A stretch of 64,000 bases of DNA from CAZRXG01 sp964603985 (GCA_964603985.1 CAZRXG010000005.1:1-64000); one strand, 5' to 3'. Positions 22,778 to 31,916 are shown, counted from the stretch's first letter. The notes: generated by a model not told the origin, from the letters alone. Made by a program: numbers and translations.

Positions 22778-22908
22778 GTCCTGAGCCGTACAAAAAGGGC
22801 CTTGTAAGCACTACAGGGTTCTCATACAGCAGACACAGCGGAAGGACCTGACACAGCCCTCCGCTCAGGCACCACCAACCTGGTGCAGCCAGCTATTTGA
22901 CACAAATT

Positions 22909-22938
22909 GAGCCGGGGATGTCCCGGCTCTTGTTGTTC
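22909..22938 (+). terminator. Rho-independent terminator between convergent genes
   Basis: Perfect 8-bp stem GAGCCGGG (22909-22916) and CCCGGCTC (22922-22929), loop GATGT, followed by TTGTTGTT. It serves the acidic-protein gene and may also act in reverse for the receiver-roadblock gene, where AATTTGTG follows. Confidence 0.65.
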
Positions 22939-22958
22939 CGCTTATGCGTGGGGAAGTC

Positions 22959-24089
22959 TCATTCTTCCTCCGCGTCCCGGAAGAGGCTGATCCTCGGCAC
23001 ATCGTCCGGCGCGCGCGCGCCCTCATCGGTGTCTTCTGCCTCCGCTTCCGCTGCGACCTTTTCCCAGAAGCTGTCCACATCCCCGACATCCTCCAGTGCG
23101 ACGTCCAGGTCGTCCAGATCTATGTCGAGCATTGGGCCGGCTTCTTCCTCTTGCTCCGCTTCGGCCCTTGCGAGGGCCTCCACCACCTCCGCCGCGAGCG
23201 GCCCGGTCTTGGCCCTGAGCAGAGCCTCCTCTTCAGGCTCCACGCCGGAGGCTTTGGCGGGGGCTTTAGTGGGCGCTTCCTCGGCGATCTGGTCGACGAT
23301 CTTCTGCGCCGCCTCCTTGCCGAAGCGCAGCACCGGCCCCATCTGCTTCTGGCTGCCGCCGGGGAAAACGATCGCGATGAAGAAATCCGTCCCCACCGCC
23401 AGCGCGTAAATGTCGTGCTTTTTGCCGTCGTAGTAGTGCACCGCCCCGGAGGCGCCCGCGCCCAGGTAGGTGGAGATCTCGGCGGTGGTCGTGAAGTTGT
23501 AGGCCAGCAGGATAGCCAGCTCGCTGAAGCGCAGGTCCTCGTCGATCTGCCCCTGCCGCAGCATGACCTTGCCCTCCCGGTTCACGAAGGCGACCGCGTT
23601 GGCCCCCAGCTCCGCCACCAGCGACCCAAGCGTGCGCGAGACCGCGGCCTCGTCGAACTCAGGGAGCTTCTCCTCTGCAGGCGTGATGCCCGGCTTCTTG
23701 GCTTTTTCCGCGCCGCTCAGCGCCCGCTCGACCGCGTCGGTGAACGCCTCGGTGTCGAGCGGCTTGGAGAAGATGTCGCTCACCTCGATATCGCCAAGCT
23801 CCTTTTTAACCTCGGCGACGGAATGGCCGGTGATCATGATCGCCTTGACGCCCGGCGTGCGCTTGCGGGCGCGCTTCAGGAATTCCGCGCCGCTCATGCC
23901 GGGCAGCCGGTAATCGGCGACGATGAGGTCGAAGGACTTGCTTTGAAGCTCCAGCATCGCCTCCTCGCCGGACGGCACGTCCACGATGAAGTACCCCCGT
24001 TTGAGCAGTTCGAGGCTGGCCCGCAGCACGCGGGCGACATCACGCTGGTCGTCTACGATCAAAATCCGGGATTCACGGGTCCCACTCAT
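22959..24089 (-). CDS. Receiver domain fused to a roadblock/LC7-like domain
   Basis: 376 residues. A response-regulator receiver (1-125) has D13/D14, phosphoacceptor D59 in VADYRLPG, T87 and K109. There is no DNA-binding or enzymatic output. Instead residues about 145-285 look like a roadblock/LC7 domain (LGSLVAELGANAVAFVNREGKVML, YYDGKKHDIYALAVGTDFFIAIVFPGG), the fold of MglB-type regulators of small GTPases. An acidic, Ala/Glu-rich tail of about 90 residues follows. By analogy it may link phosphorylation to a GTPase or polarity system, but no GTPase gene of the MglA type is nearby. Confidence 0.82.
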   Translation of the reverse strand: MSGTRESRILIVDDQRDVARVLRASLELLKRGYFIVDVPSGEEAMLELQSKSFDLIVADYRLPGMSGAEFLKRARKRTPGVKAIMITGHSVAEVKKELGDIEVSDIFSKPLDTEAFTDAVERALSGAEKAKKPGITPAEEKLPEFDEAAVSRTLGSLVAELGANAVAFVNREGKVMLRQGQIDEDLRFSELAILLAYNFTTTAEISTYLGAGASGAVHYYDGKKHDIYALAVGTDFFIAIVFPGGSQKQMGPVLRFGKEAAQKIVDQIAEEAPTKAPAKASGVEPEEEALLRAKTGPLAAEVVEALARAEAEQEEEAGPMLDIDLDDLDVALEDVGDVDSFWEKVAAEAEAEDTDEGARAPDDVPRISLFRDAEEE

Positions 24090-24137
24090 CGGATCCCCCT
24101 GGTTTCACAAACCGGGCTGATTGACATAACTGACCTT

Positions 24138-24143
24138 GATTAT
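24138..24143 (-). promoter_or_regulatory. Possible -10 of the receiver-roadblock gene
   Basis: Read on the minus strand this is TATAAT, about 50 bases upstream of the start codon. The best -35 candidate, TTCCAA, has a 19-base spacer, so the assignment is tentative. Confidence 0.35.
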
Positions 24144-24221
24144 ACTCCATGTGCGCGGTGAGTTGGAAATCCGGGCGAACAAAAGCCTAACGGTTGGATA
24201 ACAACACGCTCCCGGCACGCC

Positions 24222-27200
24222 TCACGGCACCGTGATCGCCTCGTTCAGGATCACCCGCCCGTCGGGCAGCGCCGATCCGTTGGCGGTGGTGGCTGCCAGC
24301 CGCCCGACCCGCGGGTCGTACCATCCCAGCGCGACCCGGTACGTCCCCGGTGGCACGTCGCCCAGGTCGAGCGCCAGCGTCTCGGTGACCACCTCCCCCG
24401 CCGCCCACAGTGACGTGGGATAGGTGTAATCGCGCGGCATCGTGTCAAGCTGGGCGATGATCTCCTCGTTGGCCGGATCAAACAGGTGGACAAAGATCTT
24501 GTAGTCGATGGTGGGATCAGCCAGCGCGGCCCATGCCACGTCGAGCGTGAGCGCGTCCCCTTCCTGGTGCAGCGTGTAGCCCCACAGCTTGATCTGATCG
24601 CCGAACCGGACTTCGAGCGGCGTCTCCAGCGGTGGCACGTCGAATGCCCGCGCGCGCCCTTCGAGCCGCACCGCGCCCGCCTCGTAGGGGTCGCCGAGCG
24701 GTTGGCCGTCCTCGGAGAACAGTTGCAGGGTGAGCGTGTAATCGCCCGGTGGCAGGTCGCGCGGTAGTTCGAGGTGGTGGCGGCCCTGCACAAACGCGCA
24801 GTCGTGGGGTGTCGGTGGCTCCCACAGCCTGGGATCGGACCCCGGCGCGAGTGCCGTCGTGGTCGTATAGGAGGACGCTTCAGGCCCGTCCTGGCCGGTG
24901 AGCGTCCACGCCGCGCGGTAGACCTCGGCAGGCGTCCGGGATACTGCCCAGTTGACCGTCACGGACAGCGGGTCACCCTCGGCCAGCGTGGGCGGCACCT
25001 CGATCCGCGTGGCCCCGATCTCCCGGTACAGCGTCGTGATCTCCTCGCAGGACACAGGGGTCGGCCTACGGAAGGACACGCCCTCGACTTCCGTTGTGCC
25101 GGTTGGCTCCAGCAAGACCGCGTCGTACAGCGTCACACGAAGCGTGTATGCCCCCGGAGGAGTCCCCGGCGGCAGGGCGAGGTGGTAGTTGTCCGCGACG
25201 ATCTGGCCGGGAACCCACAGCCCGGTGGGATACATACCCGCCCCTCCGGCCTGCGTATCGAGCGCGGCCCACTCGTTGCCTGCCACGTCGTACAGTCGCA
25301 GGGCAATGGCGTGGTTGCGGGTGGCTTCTTCCAGCACGGCCCAGAACAGCGTGATGTCCAGTTGTTCGAAGCTGGCGTCGAATACCCTGGCCGAAGTCAG
25401 CTTTGCGAGGCCAAAGTCGGCGTCGGCGGCGTATTCGCCAGCATATTCACCCGCCTCATCGATTGGGTAATCAGGCGGGATAAGCACCGGCGTGGTGTAC
25501 AGCCGCCGGTCGCGTGTGTGGCCGTTGGCCGTCACCGGCACGGCGTCGGGGCGGATGATGCGAACAAAGTACAGTCCCGGCGTTGGCGCAGACAGCGGCA
25601 CACTCCCTGCCAGGGAACTGGGGGGCAGGGCCAGGTAGTCGGGGAAGGATGGGCCGCCCCGCTCCAGTTGCGGCGGAGGCGCGGTAAGGGCAACGGAGTA
25701 TTCGTAGGGCAGTACAGGCGCGCTCCACATCTGGTAGGGCTTCAGGGCGCGATCTTCAATCACACAGGTATCGGACAGCAGGCGCACGCCGTCGTCGTAT
25801 AGAACACCCGCCGGGCTGTGGTGGAGATACGCCTCTTGCGCGAAGTCTGCGTTGAGCGGCCCCGCCAGCTCGTGCACGGGGATGCTGCGCAGCACCATCG
25901 CCGTCACCACCACTGACACAGCCGCCCCCGCCGCCAGCGCCCGCTCCATCCAGTCCCAGCGAGGCAGGCGCGGACGCCACAATACGGCCACGATCAGCAG
26001 CGCTGCCAACGATGCCGCTTCCGCGCCCAGCCTGAGTGGAGTCCGCCCCAGCCGCAGCCGGATGGTATGCTCACCCCCTGGCACGTCCAGCAGGGTGTAT
26101 CCTAACCCCTCAAGGGGCTGTAGGGGCACGGTCTGCCGCGTCCCGACTATCTCCGCCTTCCATCCCGGCCAGTACAGTAGCGGCAGCGCCACCCGCGCCG
26201 ACTCGCCCTCCACCTCAAAGGCCCACACCTGGCTGGCCGCCCGCGCCTCGATTCGCTTCGCCATCCCCTCGCCTTGCAGGAACTTGGCGCGAGGCTCGCG
26301 CCCAAGAAGGATGTCCGACGTGTATGGGCGCGGCTGCGTCCAGACCGGCAGGTACTCGTGGCGGATCGTCGTGCCGATGTTGCCCGAAAATGACTCGTAC
26401 CACCGGAGGCGCTGTGGCGTCACGTCGGCGTCGTTCAGGGGGATGAAGTTGGGCTTCAGATTCCCCAGTGCGGCGGCGGCCAGCAGGATGCCCAGCCCAG
26501 CCGCCAGCACGGGCAGGAGGGATGCCCAGCGAAGGCCGTTGCTTCCACTGCCCTCATCCCCTCCAATCCTCGCTTCGCTCGGATTTTCCTCCCCCATGCA
26601 TGGGGGAGGTGGCGCGAAGCGGCGGAGAGGGTTGCGCCGTGTCTGCTGCCTGCCCTCACCCCTGTGCGCACTCCGCGCGTGCGCGGAGTGCGCGCTTTCC
26701 CCTCTCCCGGCGGGAGAGGGGACGTCGCGGGGCGACCGGAGGTCGCGGCGAGACAGGGGTGAGGGAAAAGCCCGGAGGAGGTTGCCCAGCCGCCGATCTG
26801 GCGTGGCTGTCCGGTTGGCCCCTAAACGCTCAACGGTGACCGGGTATGCTGAATCCCCTGCGGGCAGCAGTGCCGAGATGGCCGCTGCCCCGAACAGTGC
26901 CTGCACTGACAGGAACCGCCAGGGGAACTGCGCGAATGGCAGCAGCGGCACGCTCGCCCAGATTGGCTCGGAGAGGGGCGTGATCATCAGCGTGGACAGC
27001 GCCAGCCCGAACAGCACGAATCCATCCTGCCACCACGCTTTGCGGCGGATCATGCGCGTCGCCAGCGCCGTGACGCCCAGCCCGGTCAGGAGCGCCTGTG
27101 ACAGCCCCATGCTGAACGGCGTCGCCGTCTCGCTGCCCGTGTCGTAGTCAAAGAAGAACCCCGGTTGGACCAGATCCCGCGCCCGGAAGTGGTTGCCGTA

Positions 27201-28091
27201 GAAAAAGTAGCCGGTCGTCTGCTCGCCGAGTTGGGCGTATCCCTGCTCGCCCAGCGCAGGGAGCCATACCCACATCGCCAGTGCCAGCCCCAGCGCGCCG
27301 CCCGCCGCCAGCAGCCCGATCCGCCGCGCCTGTTCCCGTAAGGGTGATTTGCGATCCGCCCCTTCTCCCTCCCCCGTGCGTGGAGGGCCGGGGAGAGGGT
27401 GAAGGGTGAGCGCGCATCCGGCCCCATACACCACCACAAACGGTGAGAAGATCAGCGCCGAGACGTTGTGCGTCATCGCCAGTGCGCCGTAGGACAGCGC
27501 CACCAACACGAGTCGGCGCGCGGTCGGGCGGCGGGCGGCCTCGTACAGGGCCAGCAGGATCAGCGGGTACCACGCCATCGCCCAAAACTCGACCAGCGAG
27601 TCGCCGCGCACGTACACGTTAACCAGGTGGTACGGGGCAAACGTGTAGGCCGCCGATGCCAGCAGTGCCGCGCTCCTGCTGCCGGTCGTGTGCCGCACCC
27701 AGGCGAACATCCCCCACGCCGCGACCAGGAACCCGGCCAGGTGGGTCAACTTGAGGCTGAGCACGTAGGATAGCCCCAGCGCCCGCAGGCCCGCCGCGAA
27801 GTAAAACGGCAGCGCTGCGTAGTAGCTGAAGAACGGGTAGCCCAGCCCGAAGGCGGCGTCGGGCATCCAGCGCACCGGGAAGACGCCGTCGCTCAGCGCG
27901 GTGTAAAGCTGGTGCAGCCGGAAAAGCAGAAAGGGGCTGTCGCCGCCGCCGCGTGTGTTCAAGAAGCCGGGGTTGAGCAGCAGCGGCGCGGCGGCGACCA
28001 GCGCAAATAGCAGCGAGCCGGGCATCCACCACCGGGACACCGGCTCGCCGTGCGTTATCTCAGATGTGCTGCTCTCAGGCGTGACCGTCAC
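24222..28091 (-). CDS. Giant YfhO-like / GT-C-type polytopic membrane protein with in-frame repeat insertions
   Basis: 1289 residues. The N-terminal 430 residues form about ten membrane helices in the arrangement of GT-C glycosyltransferases and YfhO-like proteins, with an acidic loop and GLGYPFFSYYAALPFYFAAG after the first helix. A second membrane segment (LLPVLAAGLGILLAAAALG) and soluble beta domains follow. Beta-sandwich modules make up the C-terminal 500 residues; the last one (KIFVHLFDPANEEIIAQLD) resembles the end of the GT39 gene upstream. Residues about 229-244 and 443-514 are encoded by palindromic repeats (Arg/Pro/Ser-rich) and probably form non-native loops. It is last in an operon with the LysM and GT39 genes (9-base gap). 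Transfer of a sugar to a surface polymer is likely but unproven. Confidence 0.75.
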   Translation of the reverse strand: MTVTPESSTSEITHGEPVSRWWMPGSLLFALVAAAPLLLNPGFLNTRGGGDSPFLLFRLHQLYTALSDGVFPVRWMPDAAFGLGYPFFSYYAALPFYFAAGLRALGLSYVLSLKLTHLAGFLVAAWGMFAWVRHTTGSRSAALLASAAYTFAPYHLVNVYVRGDSLVEFWAMAWYPLILLALYEAARRPTARRLVLVALSYGALAMTHNVSALIFSPFVVVYGAGCALTLHPLPGPPRTGEGEGADRKSPLREQARRIGLLAAGGALGLALAMWVWLPALGEQGYAQLGEQTTGYFFYGNHFRARDLVQPGFFFDYDTGSETATPFSMGLSQALLTGLGVTALATRMIRRKAWWQDGFVLFGLALSTLMITPLSEPIWASVPLLPFAQFPWRFLSVQALFGAAAISALLPAGDSAYPVTVERLGANRTATPDRRLGNLLRAFPSPLSRRDLRSPRDVPSPAGRGESAHSAHARSAHRGEGRQQTRRNPLRRFAPPPPCMGEENPSEARIGGDEGSGSNGLRWASLLPVLAAGLGILLAAAALGNLKPNFIPLNDADVTPQRLRWYESFSGNIGTTIRHEYLPVWTQPRPYTSDILLGREPRAKFLQGEGMAKRIEARAASQVWAFEVEGESARVALPLLYWPGWKAEIVGTRQTVPLQPLEGLGYTLLDVPGGEHTIRLRLGRTPLRLGAEAASLAALLIVAVLWRPRLPRWDWMERALAAGAAVSVVVTAMVLRSIPVHELAGPLNADFAQEAYLHHSPAGVLYDDGVRLLSDTCVIEDRALKPYQMWSAPVLPYEYSVALTAPPPQLERGGPSFPDYLALPPSSLAGSVPLSAPTPGLYFVRIIRPDAVPVTANGHTRDRRLYTTPVLIPPDYPIDEAGEYAGEYAADADFGLAKLTSARVFDASFEQLDITLFWAVLEEATRNHAIALRLYDVAGNEWAALDTQAGGAGMYPTGLWVPGQIVADNYHLALPPGTPPGAYTLRVTLYDAVLLEPTGTTEVEGVSFRRPTPVSCEEITTLYREIGATRIEVPPTLAEGDPLSVTVNWAVSRTPAEVYRAAWTLTGQDGPEASSYTTTTALAPGSDPRLWEPPTPHDCAFVQGRHHLELPRDLPPGDYTLTLQLFSEDGQPLGDPYEAGAVRLEGRARAFDVPPLETPLEVRFGDQIKLWGYTLHQEGDALTLDVAWAALADPTIDYKIFVHLFDPANEEIIAQLDTMPRDYTYPTSLWAAGEVVTETLALDLGDVPPGTYRVALGWYDPRVGRLAATTANGSALPDGRVILNEAITVP
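26551..26631. repeat. Palindromic repeat, family D, inside a coding sequence
   Basis: About 81 bp from CCCTCATCCCCTCC to GGAGAGGG, centred on a perfect 22-bp palindrome at 26588-26609 (CCTCCCCCATG and its complement). It encodes residues about 488-514 of the giant membrane protein on the minus strand and keeps its frame. Confidence 0.7.
26653..26765. repeat. Palindromic repeat, family B, copy inside a coding sequence
   Basis: 113 bp bounded by the same 12-bp terminal inverted repeat as the intergenic copy (CCCTCACCCCTG at 26653-26664, CAGGGGTGAGGG at 26754-26765). The core is highly similar to 13586-13685, with a longer inner palindrome around CGCGCGTGCGCG. It encodes residues about 443-480, a Ser/Pro/Arg/His-rich stretch. 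Confidence 0.88.
27360..27406. repeat. Third palindromic repeat inside the same coding sequence
   Basis: 47 bp, CCCTTCTCCCTC (27360-27371) against GAGGGTGAAGGG (27395-27406), 11 of 12 paired, with GTGCGTGGAGGGCCGGG between. On the minus strand it encodes a Pro/Gly/Glu-rich loop (LHPLPGPPRTGEGEG), about residues 229-244 of the membrane protein. Confidence 0.65.
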
Positions 28092-28100
28092 GCTGCCCGG

Positions 28101-29579
28101 CTACTCGATATCGACCTGACGGCGCAGGATGAAGAAGTACCCGGCTGCGCCCAGCCCGCCCAGGAACAGGATCGCGCCCAATCCGCCGACCAGCGCGATC
28201 GCCCACTTGGGCAGCCCGCCGGACCCTTCCTTGCCCGGCTTACTGCCCTCTTCCTCTCCCAGGGAGCCGGATGGGACCGCGCCGAACTCGTGGCTGACGG
28301 TCGCCCCGGCTGCCACGCTGGCCGCCCAGGTCTGGTCGGTCGTCGCGGAGAAGGTGTCTGCCACCCACGAGACGATGTACGTCCCCGGCAGCAGCTCGGT
28401 GAAGCAGTGCGGCTCGCTCACGCCGTCGGTGGTGTACGTGCCGATTGTGTTGGCCCCATCGCTCAACGCAAACGTGATCCCGGCCAGCTTGACCTCCTCT
28501 GGCTCGCGGATGCCGTTGCCGTTGCTGTCTTCGTAGCCCATCACGCAAATGGTGCCGTTCCCGCTGGCCTCGGCCACCTCCGACGGTTCCTCTTCTGACG
28601 GCGGTGGCTCCTCGGCCTCCGCTTCTTCGGCTTCTTCTCCCTCGGCCTCCTCCTCCGGCTCCTCCTGCTCTTCCGGCTCCGGCTCCGACCCGGTGGGCAG
28701 CTTGATCACCAGCGTCTGCCCGACGTAGATCGTGTCGCCCTTCAGGTTGTTGAGCTTACGCAGATCCTCCAGCGTCACGTCGTAGGTGAGTGCGATCCCG
28801 ATCAGGGTTTCGCCCTTCTTGACGATGTGCACCACCGACCCGTCGGGGGCGGGTGTCGATTTGGGGATCGATCCGGCGGGCACGCCGCTGCTGCCGCCGC
28901 CACTTGAAGGTTTGTCGGTCGGCTTGGCGGTCGGCTCCCCCGCCCCGACTGCGACCAGACTGGCGTTATCCCAGTAGAAGTCCGTCTGGGTGACCGGGTA
29001 GGTCGTCCTGCCGCGCAGGAAAACCGTGACCTGGACGTTGTTCGCCTGCGCCTCGACAGCGAACAACTGGTAGGAGTCGCGCGCGCTGATGGTGCCCGAC
29101 CACACCACCGAGGGCGAGAAGGGGTTGGTTTCACCGTTCGGGTCGATGCCGATCTGCATCGCGACGTCCGTGTCAGACGTCCCAATGGCGTTGTCCGTCG
29201 TTGACCAGGCGTGCCCATACGCCTGGAAGCGGTAAATCGTGCCCGGCGTGGTGTTCACCACCAGTTGGTACAGGCCGGCGTCGTAGTTGAGATACTGCTC
29301 CCAGTAGCTCGCCGCGCGTGCCCCCGACTGGACGCGGTGAGAAGACTCCGTCGGGTTGTAGCGGGGCGGGGCCAGCGCGTTATCCCACCAGGCCGCCCAC
29401 TCGTCGGGCACCAGCCGGTCCGGGTCGCCGTTCCAGGGGTAGCTTCCCGACTCAAAGTCGCCGTTCCTGAGCAGGTTCGACTGCTCAACCGGCGCGCCCT
29501 GGGCCGGTGCAGCGACCATCACCAATGTTATCACCGCCACAGTCAGCGATGCGATCATCACGCTTCGTAATGCTTTCAT
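28101..29579 (-). CDS. Exported LysM protein with SdrD-like domain and C-terminal membrane anchor
   Basis: 492 residues. A signal peptide (residues 1-28, ending APAQGA) leads to a carbohydrate-binding-type beta-sandwich (NLLRNGDFESG to FYWDNASLVAVG, about 35-215). A Ser/Gly linker is followed by a LysM domain (VVHIVKKGETLIGIALTYDV to GQTLVIKLP, about 250-300), which binds peptidoglycan-type glycans. After a Glu/Pro-rich spacer comes a Cna-B/SdrD-like domain (GYEDSNGNGIREPEEVKLAGITF), then a C-terminal helix LPKWAIALVGGLGAILFLGGLG with a basic tail. This is the layout of a surface-anchored wall-binding protein. It is the middle gene of the GT39-LysM-YfhO-like operon. Confidence 0.85.
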   Translation of the reverse strand: MKALRSVMIASLTVAVITLVMVAAPAQGAPVEQSNLLRNGDFESGSYPWNGDPDRLVPDEWAAWWDNALAPPRYNPTESSHRVQSGARAASYWEQYLNYDAGLYQLVVNTTPGTIYRFQAYGHAWSTTDNAIGTSDTDVAMQIGIDPNGETNPFSPSVVWSGTISARDSYQLFAVEAQANNVQVTVFLRGRTTYPVTQTDFYWDNASLVAVGAGEPTAKPTDKPSSGGGSSGVPAGSIPKSTPAPDGSVVHIVKKGETLIGIALTYDVTLEDLRKLNNLKGDTIYVGQTLVIKLPTGSEPEPEEQEEPEEEAEGEEAEEAEAEEPPPSEEEPSEVAEASGNGTICVMGYEDSNGNGIREPEEVKLAGITFALSDGANTIGTYTTDGVSEPHCFTELLPGTYIVSWVADTFSATTDQTWAASVAAGATVSHEFGAVPSGSLGEEEGSKPGKEGSGGLPKWAIALVGGLGAILFLGGLGAAGYFFILRRQVDIE

Positions 29580-29615
29580 AGTTGATCTACCTTGCTCAAT
29601 TCATCTCTGCCGTCT

Positions 29616-31601
29616 CTACCCCGCGTCAAGTGGCAGACGGAGCGCACCATCCACCTGCGCCGCCCCGGTCTCCAGGATGGGAACCCGGTCGCCGGTGGCG
29701 GGATCGTACAGCCCTACCCGTAAGTGGTCGCCCGCCTGTTCGGGCCGGATAACGGCCAACCTCAGCGTGTGAATGATAACGCTTCCCGGCTCCCATGACA
29801 ATGACGGATAGTATACGCTCCCCGGCGGCTCGTCAGCCTGGGCCAGGATCGTCGTGCCGTCCCCGGCCATCACGTGCACAAATGCCTGGACGGGCGCGGT
29901 TTGCGTCTGCGGGGCCATCCAGCGAAGCGTCACCCACAGTTTATCACCTTCCTGGGCGGTTTCCACGTCAAGCAGAACCATCCCATTCTCAAAACGTGCC
30001 AGCGGCTCCGAAAGTTCCGGGAGCGGCCCGGCCGTCCAGCGCACGTACAGCCGGTATACCTCCGGGTCGAGGTCGCCGCGCGTCTCCGGCCCCGGCCATA
30101 CGCCGATCTGCGCCCTTGGCGGCAGCACCGCCAGCGCCGGGGCCAGGTCGGTGTGGGGCCATGTGATCAGCGTCAGCGGGGGCTTGCCCCGTTCGAGCGG
30201 CTCGCCCTCGTCGAACAGAATCAGGTGCTCGTCCTCCCCCACCAGGAAGCGCACCGACGCGAATCCGTCCCAGAAGCGGCGGTCGAGGTACAGCATCCCT
30301 TGCGCCGCGTTGGCCTCCCGTGCCAGGTCGGTCGCCTCCGCCTGGAAGAAGTAGCCGCGCACCGGGTCGCTGTGGTAGCAGCCTGCGTAGTCAAACCCCG
30401 ACAGGCGCGGCGTTGCGGTGCGGCAGCCGAAGTAGTCGCGCGCCGTCAGCCCGGCGCTGACTCCCAGCAGGGCGATCAGCCCGATCAGCGCCGCCGGTCT
30501 GTCCCCGGCCCGCCTAATCCCCGCGTCCAGCGCCAGCGCCGGGATCAAAACCGCCACCGGCAGCACGCCCACCGCGCGCAGGAAGTGAGGCGCGTCGGCG
30601 GCCAGCAGCGTTGGCAGTGCCATGACCGCGACCCAGATCAGGCTCAGCGCCAGCGCCGGGCGGCGTCGCCAGTGGGCAAGCCCCAGCACGATCCCCACCG
30701 CGAAAGCCGTCGCCAGCAGCGGGTCGAAGACCGGGCGGCCCGGCACGTTGTGACGCCAGATCGGGTCGCCGCGCCAGGTGAACATGCCCAGCGTGCGCAG
30801 TGTGCTGCCCAGCACCGCGCCGGGTAGATCGCCCTGGCTGACGCTCTTGCTCCAGATCGCCACCTGCCCGCTGCGCTCGAAGATCAGTTCTGGCCGGGCG
30901 GCGGCCAGCCCGATCAGTGGCAGCACGACGATCAGCGCCGCGCCGCCTGCCCAGAGCAGCGGGCGCCGCCGCTCAAGCAGCCAGTCCCGGTGCCAGATCA
31001 GCCCGTAGGCCAGCATCAGTGCCAGCGCCAGTGGCGTGAACAAAGCGGGCAGGTACGTGTAGAAGCCCAGCCCGTAAGCCACTCCCGCCCCGATCAGCGC
31101 CCATCGTGAGCGGGTTTTGAGGCCCAGCGCGCCCAGTCCGAGCGCCAGCGCCGAAAAAAGCGGCAGCGCCACCGCACGGAATCCCACCCGGCTGAGGTGG
31201 ACGTGCCACAGCATCACCGCCAGGATGGACGCGCTCAGCAGGCCGGTGCGCCGGTTGCCCCAGGCCGTGCCCAGCAGAGTGGCCGCCGGGAGCGTCAGCA
31301 GGCCCAGGATCGCCGCCGCCGCGCGCACGCCCAGCGCCGTCCGGCCAAACATCCCCACCGTAGCGGCCACCAGGTAAATGAAGAAAGGCTCGCGCCCGTT
31401 GTTGGCCGGGAAGTAGAGCGGTCGTGCTCCGTCCAGCACGCGCAGCGCGTCCAGCCCGTTGTATGCCTCGTCCTGGTACAGGCCGTAGGGATGCTCGCCC
31501 AGCGCTGCCAGGCGCATCGCTGCCCCGGCTCCCACGACGCACAGCAGCCCGGCAATGAAAACCCATTCCGCGCGGAATGGGCTGCCGTTCTTGTGATTCA
31601 A
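29616..31601 (-). CDS. GT39-family (PMT-like) membrane glycosyltransferase
   Basis: 661 residues. About ten membrane helices occupy the first 420 residues. The first outer loop holds the acidic motif YGLYQDEAYNGLDALRVLDG, matching the catalytic Asp/Glu of GT-C enzymes that use a lipid-linked sugar. The conserved FFIYLVAATVGMFG and LLTLPAATLLG helices follow. The C-terminal 230 residues are outside the membrane and end in a beta-sandwich (FVHVMAGDGTTILAQADEPPG) also present at the end of the giant protein downstream. First gene of the three-gene surface operon. Acceptor unknown; protein or exopolysaccharide glycosylation is likely. Confidence 0.85.
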   Translation of the reverse strand: MNHKNGSPFRAEWVFIAGLLCVVGAGAAMRLAALGEHPYGLYQDEAYNGLDALRVLDGARPLYFPANNGREPFFIYLVAATVGMFGRTALGVRAAAAILGLLTLPAATLLGTAWGNRRTGLLSASILAVMLWHVHLSRVGFRAVALPLFSALALGLGALGLKTRSRWALIGAGVAYGLGFYTYLPALFTPLALALMLAYGLIWHRDWLLERRRPLLWAGGAALIVVLPLIGLAAARPELIFERSGQVAIWSKSVSQGDLPGAVLGSTLRTLGMFTWRGDPIWRHNVPGRPVFDPLLATAFAVGIVLGLAHWRRRPALALSLIWVAVMALPTLLAADAPHFLRAVGVLPVAVLIPALALDAGIRRAGDRPAALIGLIALLGVSAGLTARDYFGCRTATPRLSGFDYAGCYHSDPVRGYFFQAEATDLAREANAAQGMLYLDRRFWDGFASVRFLVGEDEHLILFDEGEPLERGKPPLTLITWPHTDLAPALAVLPPRAQIGVWPGPETRGDLDPEVYRLYVRWTAGPLPELSEPLARFENGMVLLDVETAQEGDKLWVTLRWMAPQTQTAPVQAFVHVMAGDGTTILAQADEPPGSVYYPSLSWEPGSVIIHTLRLAVIRPEQAGDHLRVGLYDPATGDRVPILETGAAQVDGALRLPLDAG

Positions 31602-31707
31602 CCGTTCATCCTCGCTTGACGAACCAACGCCGGGCGATTATAACATCCCGGCAGCGACCGTCCAACGTGGTGAGATGAGAATGGTAGGGCGCTATGAACT
31701 TTAGCCA

Positions 31708-31826
31708 TTTAATCCGGTCATCGTTTTGCCCCCCACCCCCGGCCCCTCCCCCACAGTCCGCGCCTGACGGCGCTGGGGGGAGGGGAGCAGCCGGGCGAAA
31801 CACATTTCCGTCATGGCCGGATTAAA
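31708..31826. repeat. Palindromic intergenic repeat, family A, copy 3
   Basis: 119 bp with perfect terminal inverted repeats TTTAATCCGG (31708-31717) and CCGGATTAAA (31817-31826), and the same core and tail (TACTCAAGGTG) as the copies at 6194 and 17324. It fills most of the 315-base divergent gap between the GT39 and GT4 genes (31602-31916); the remainder shows no gene. Confidence 0.88.
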
Positions 31827-31916
31827 TACTCAAGGTGTATCTGTGCGCGGGGGGAAAGAACTCGTGCTGACAGGTCGTTCTTGCGCCAAGAACGGTAAGG
31901 CAAAGGCATACGCAGC

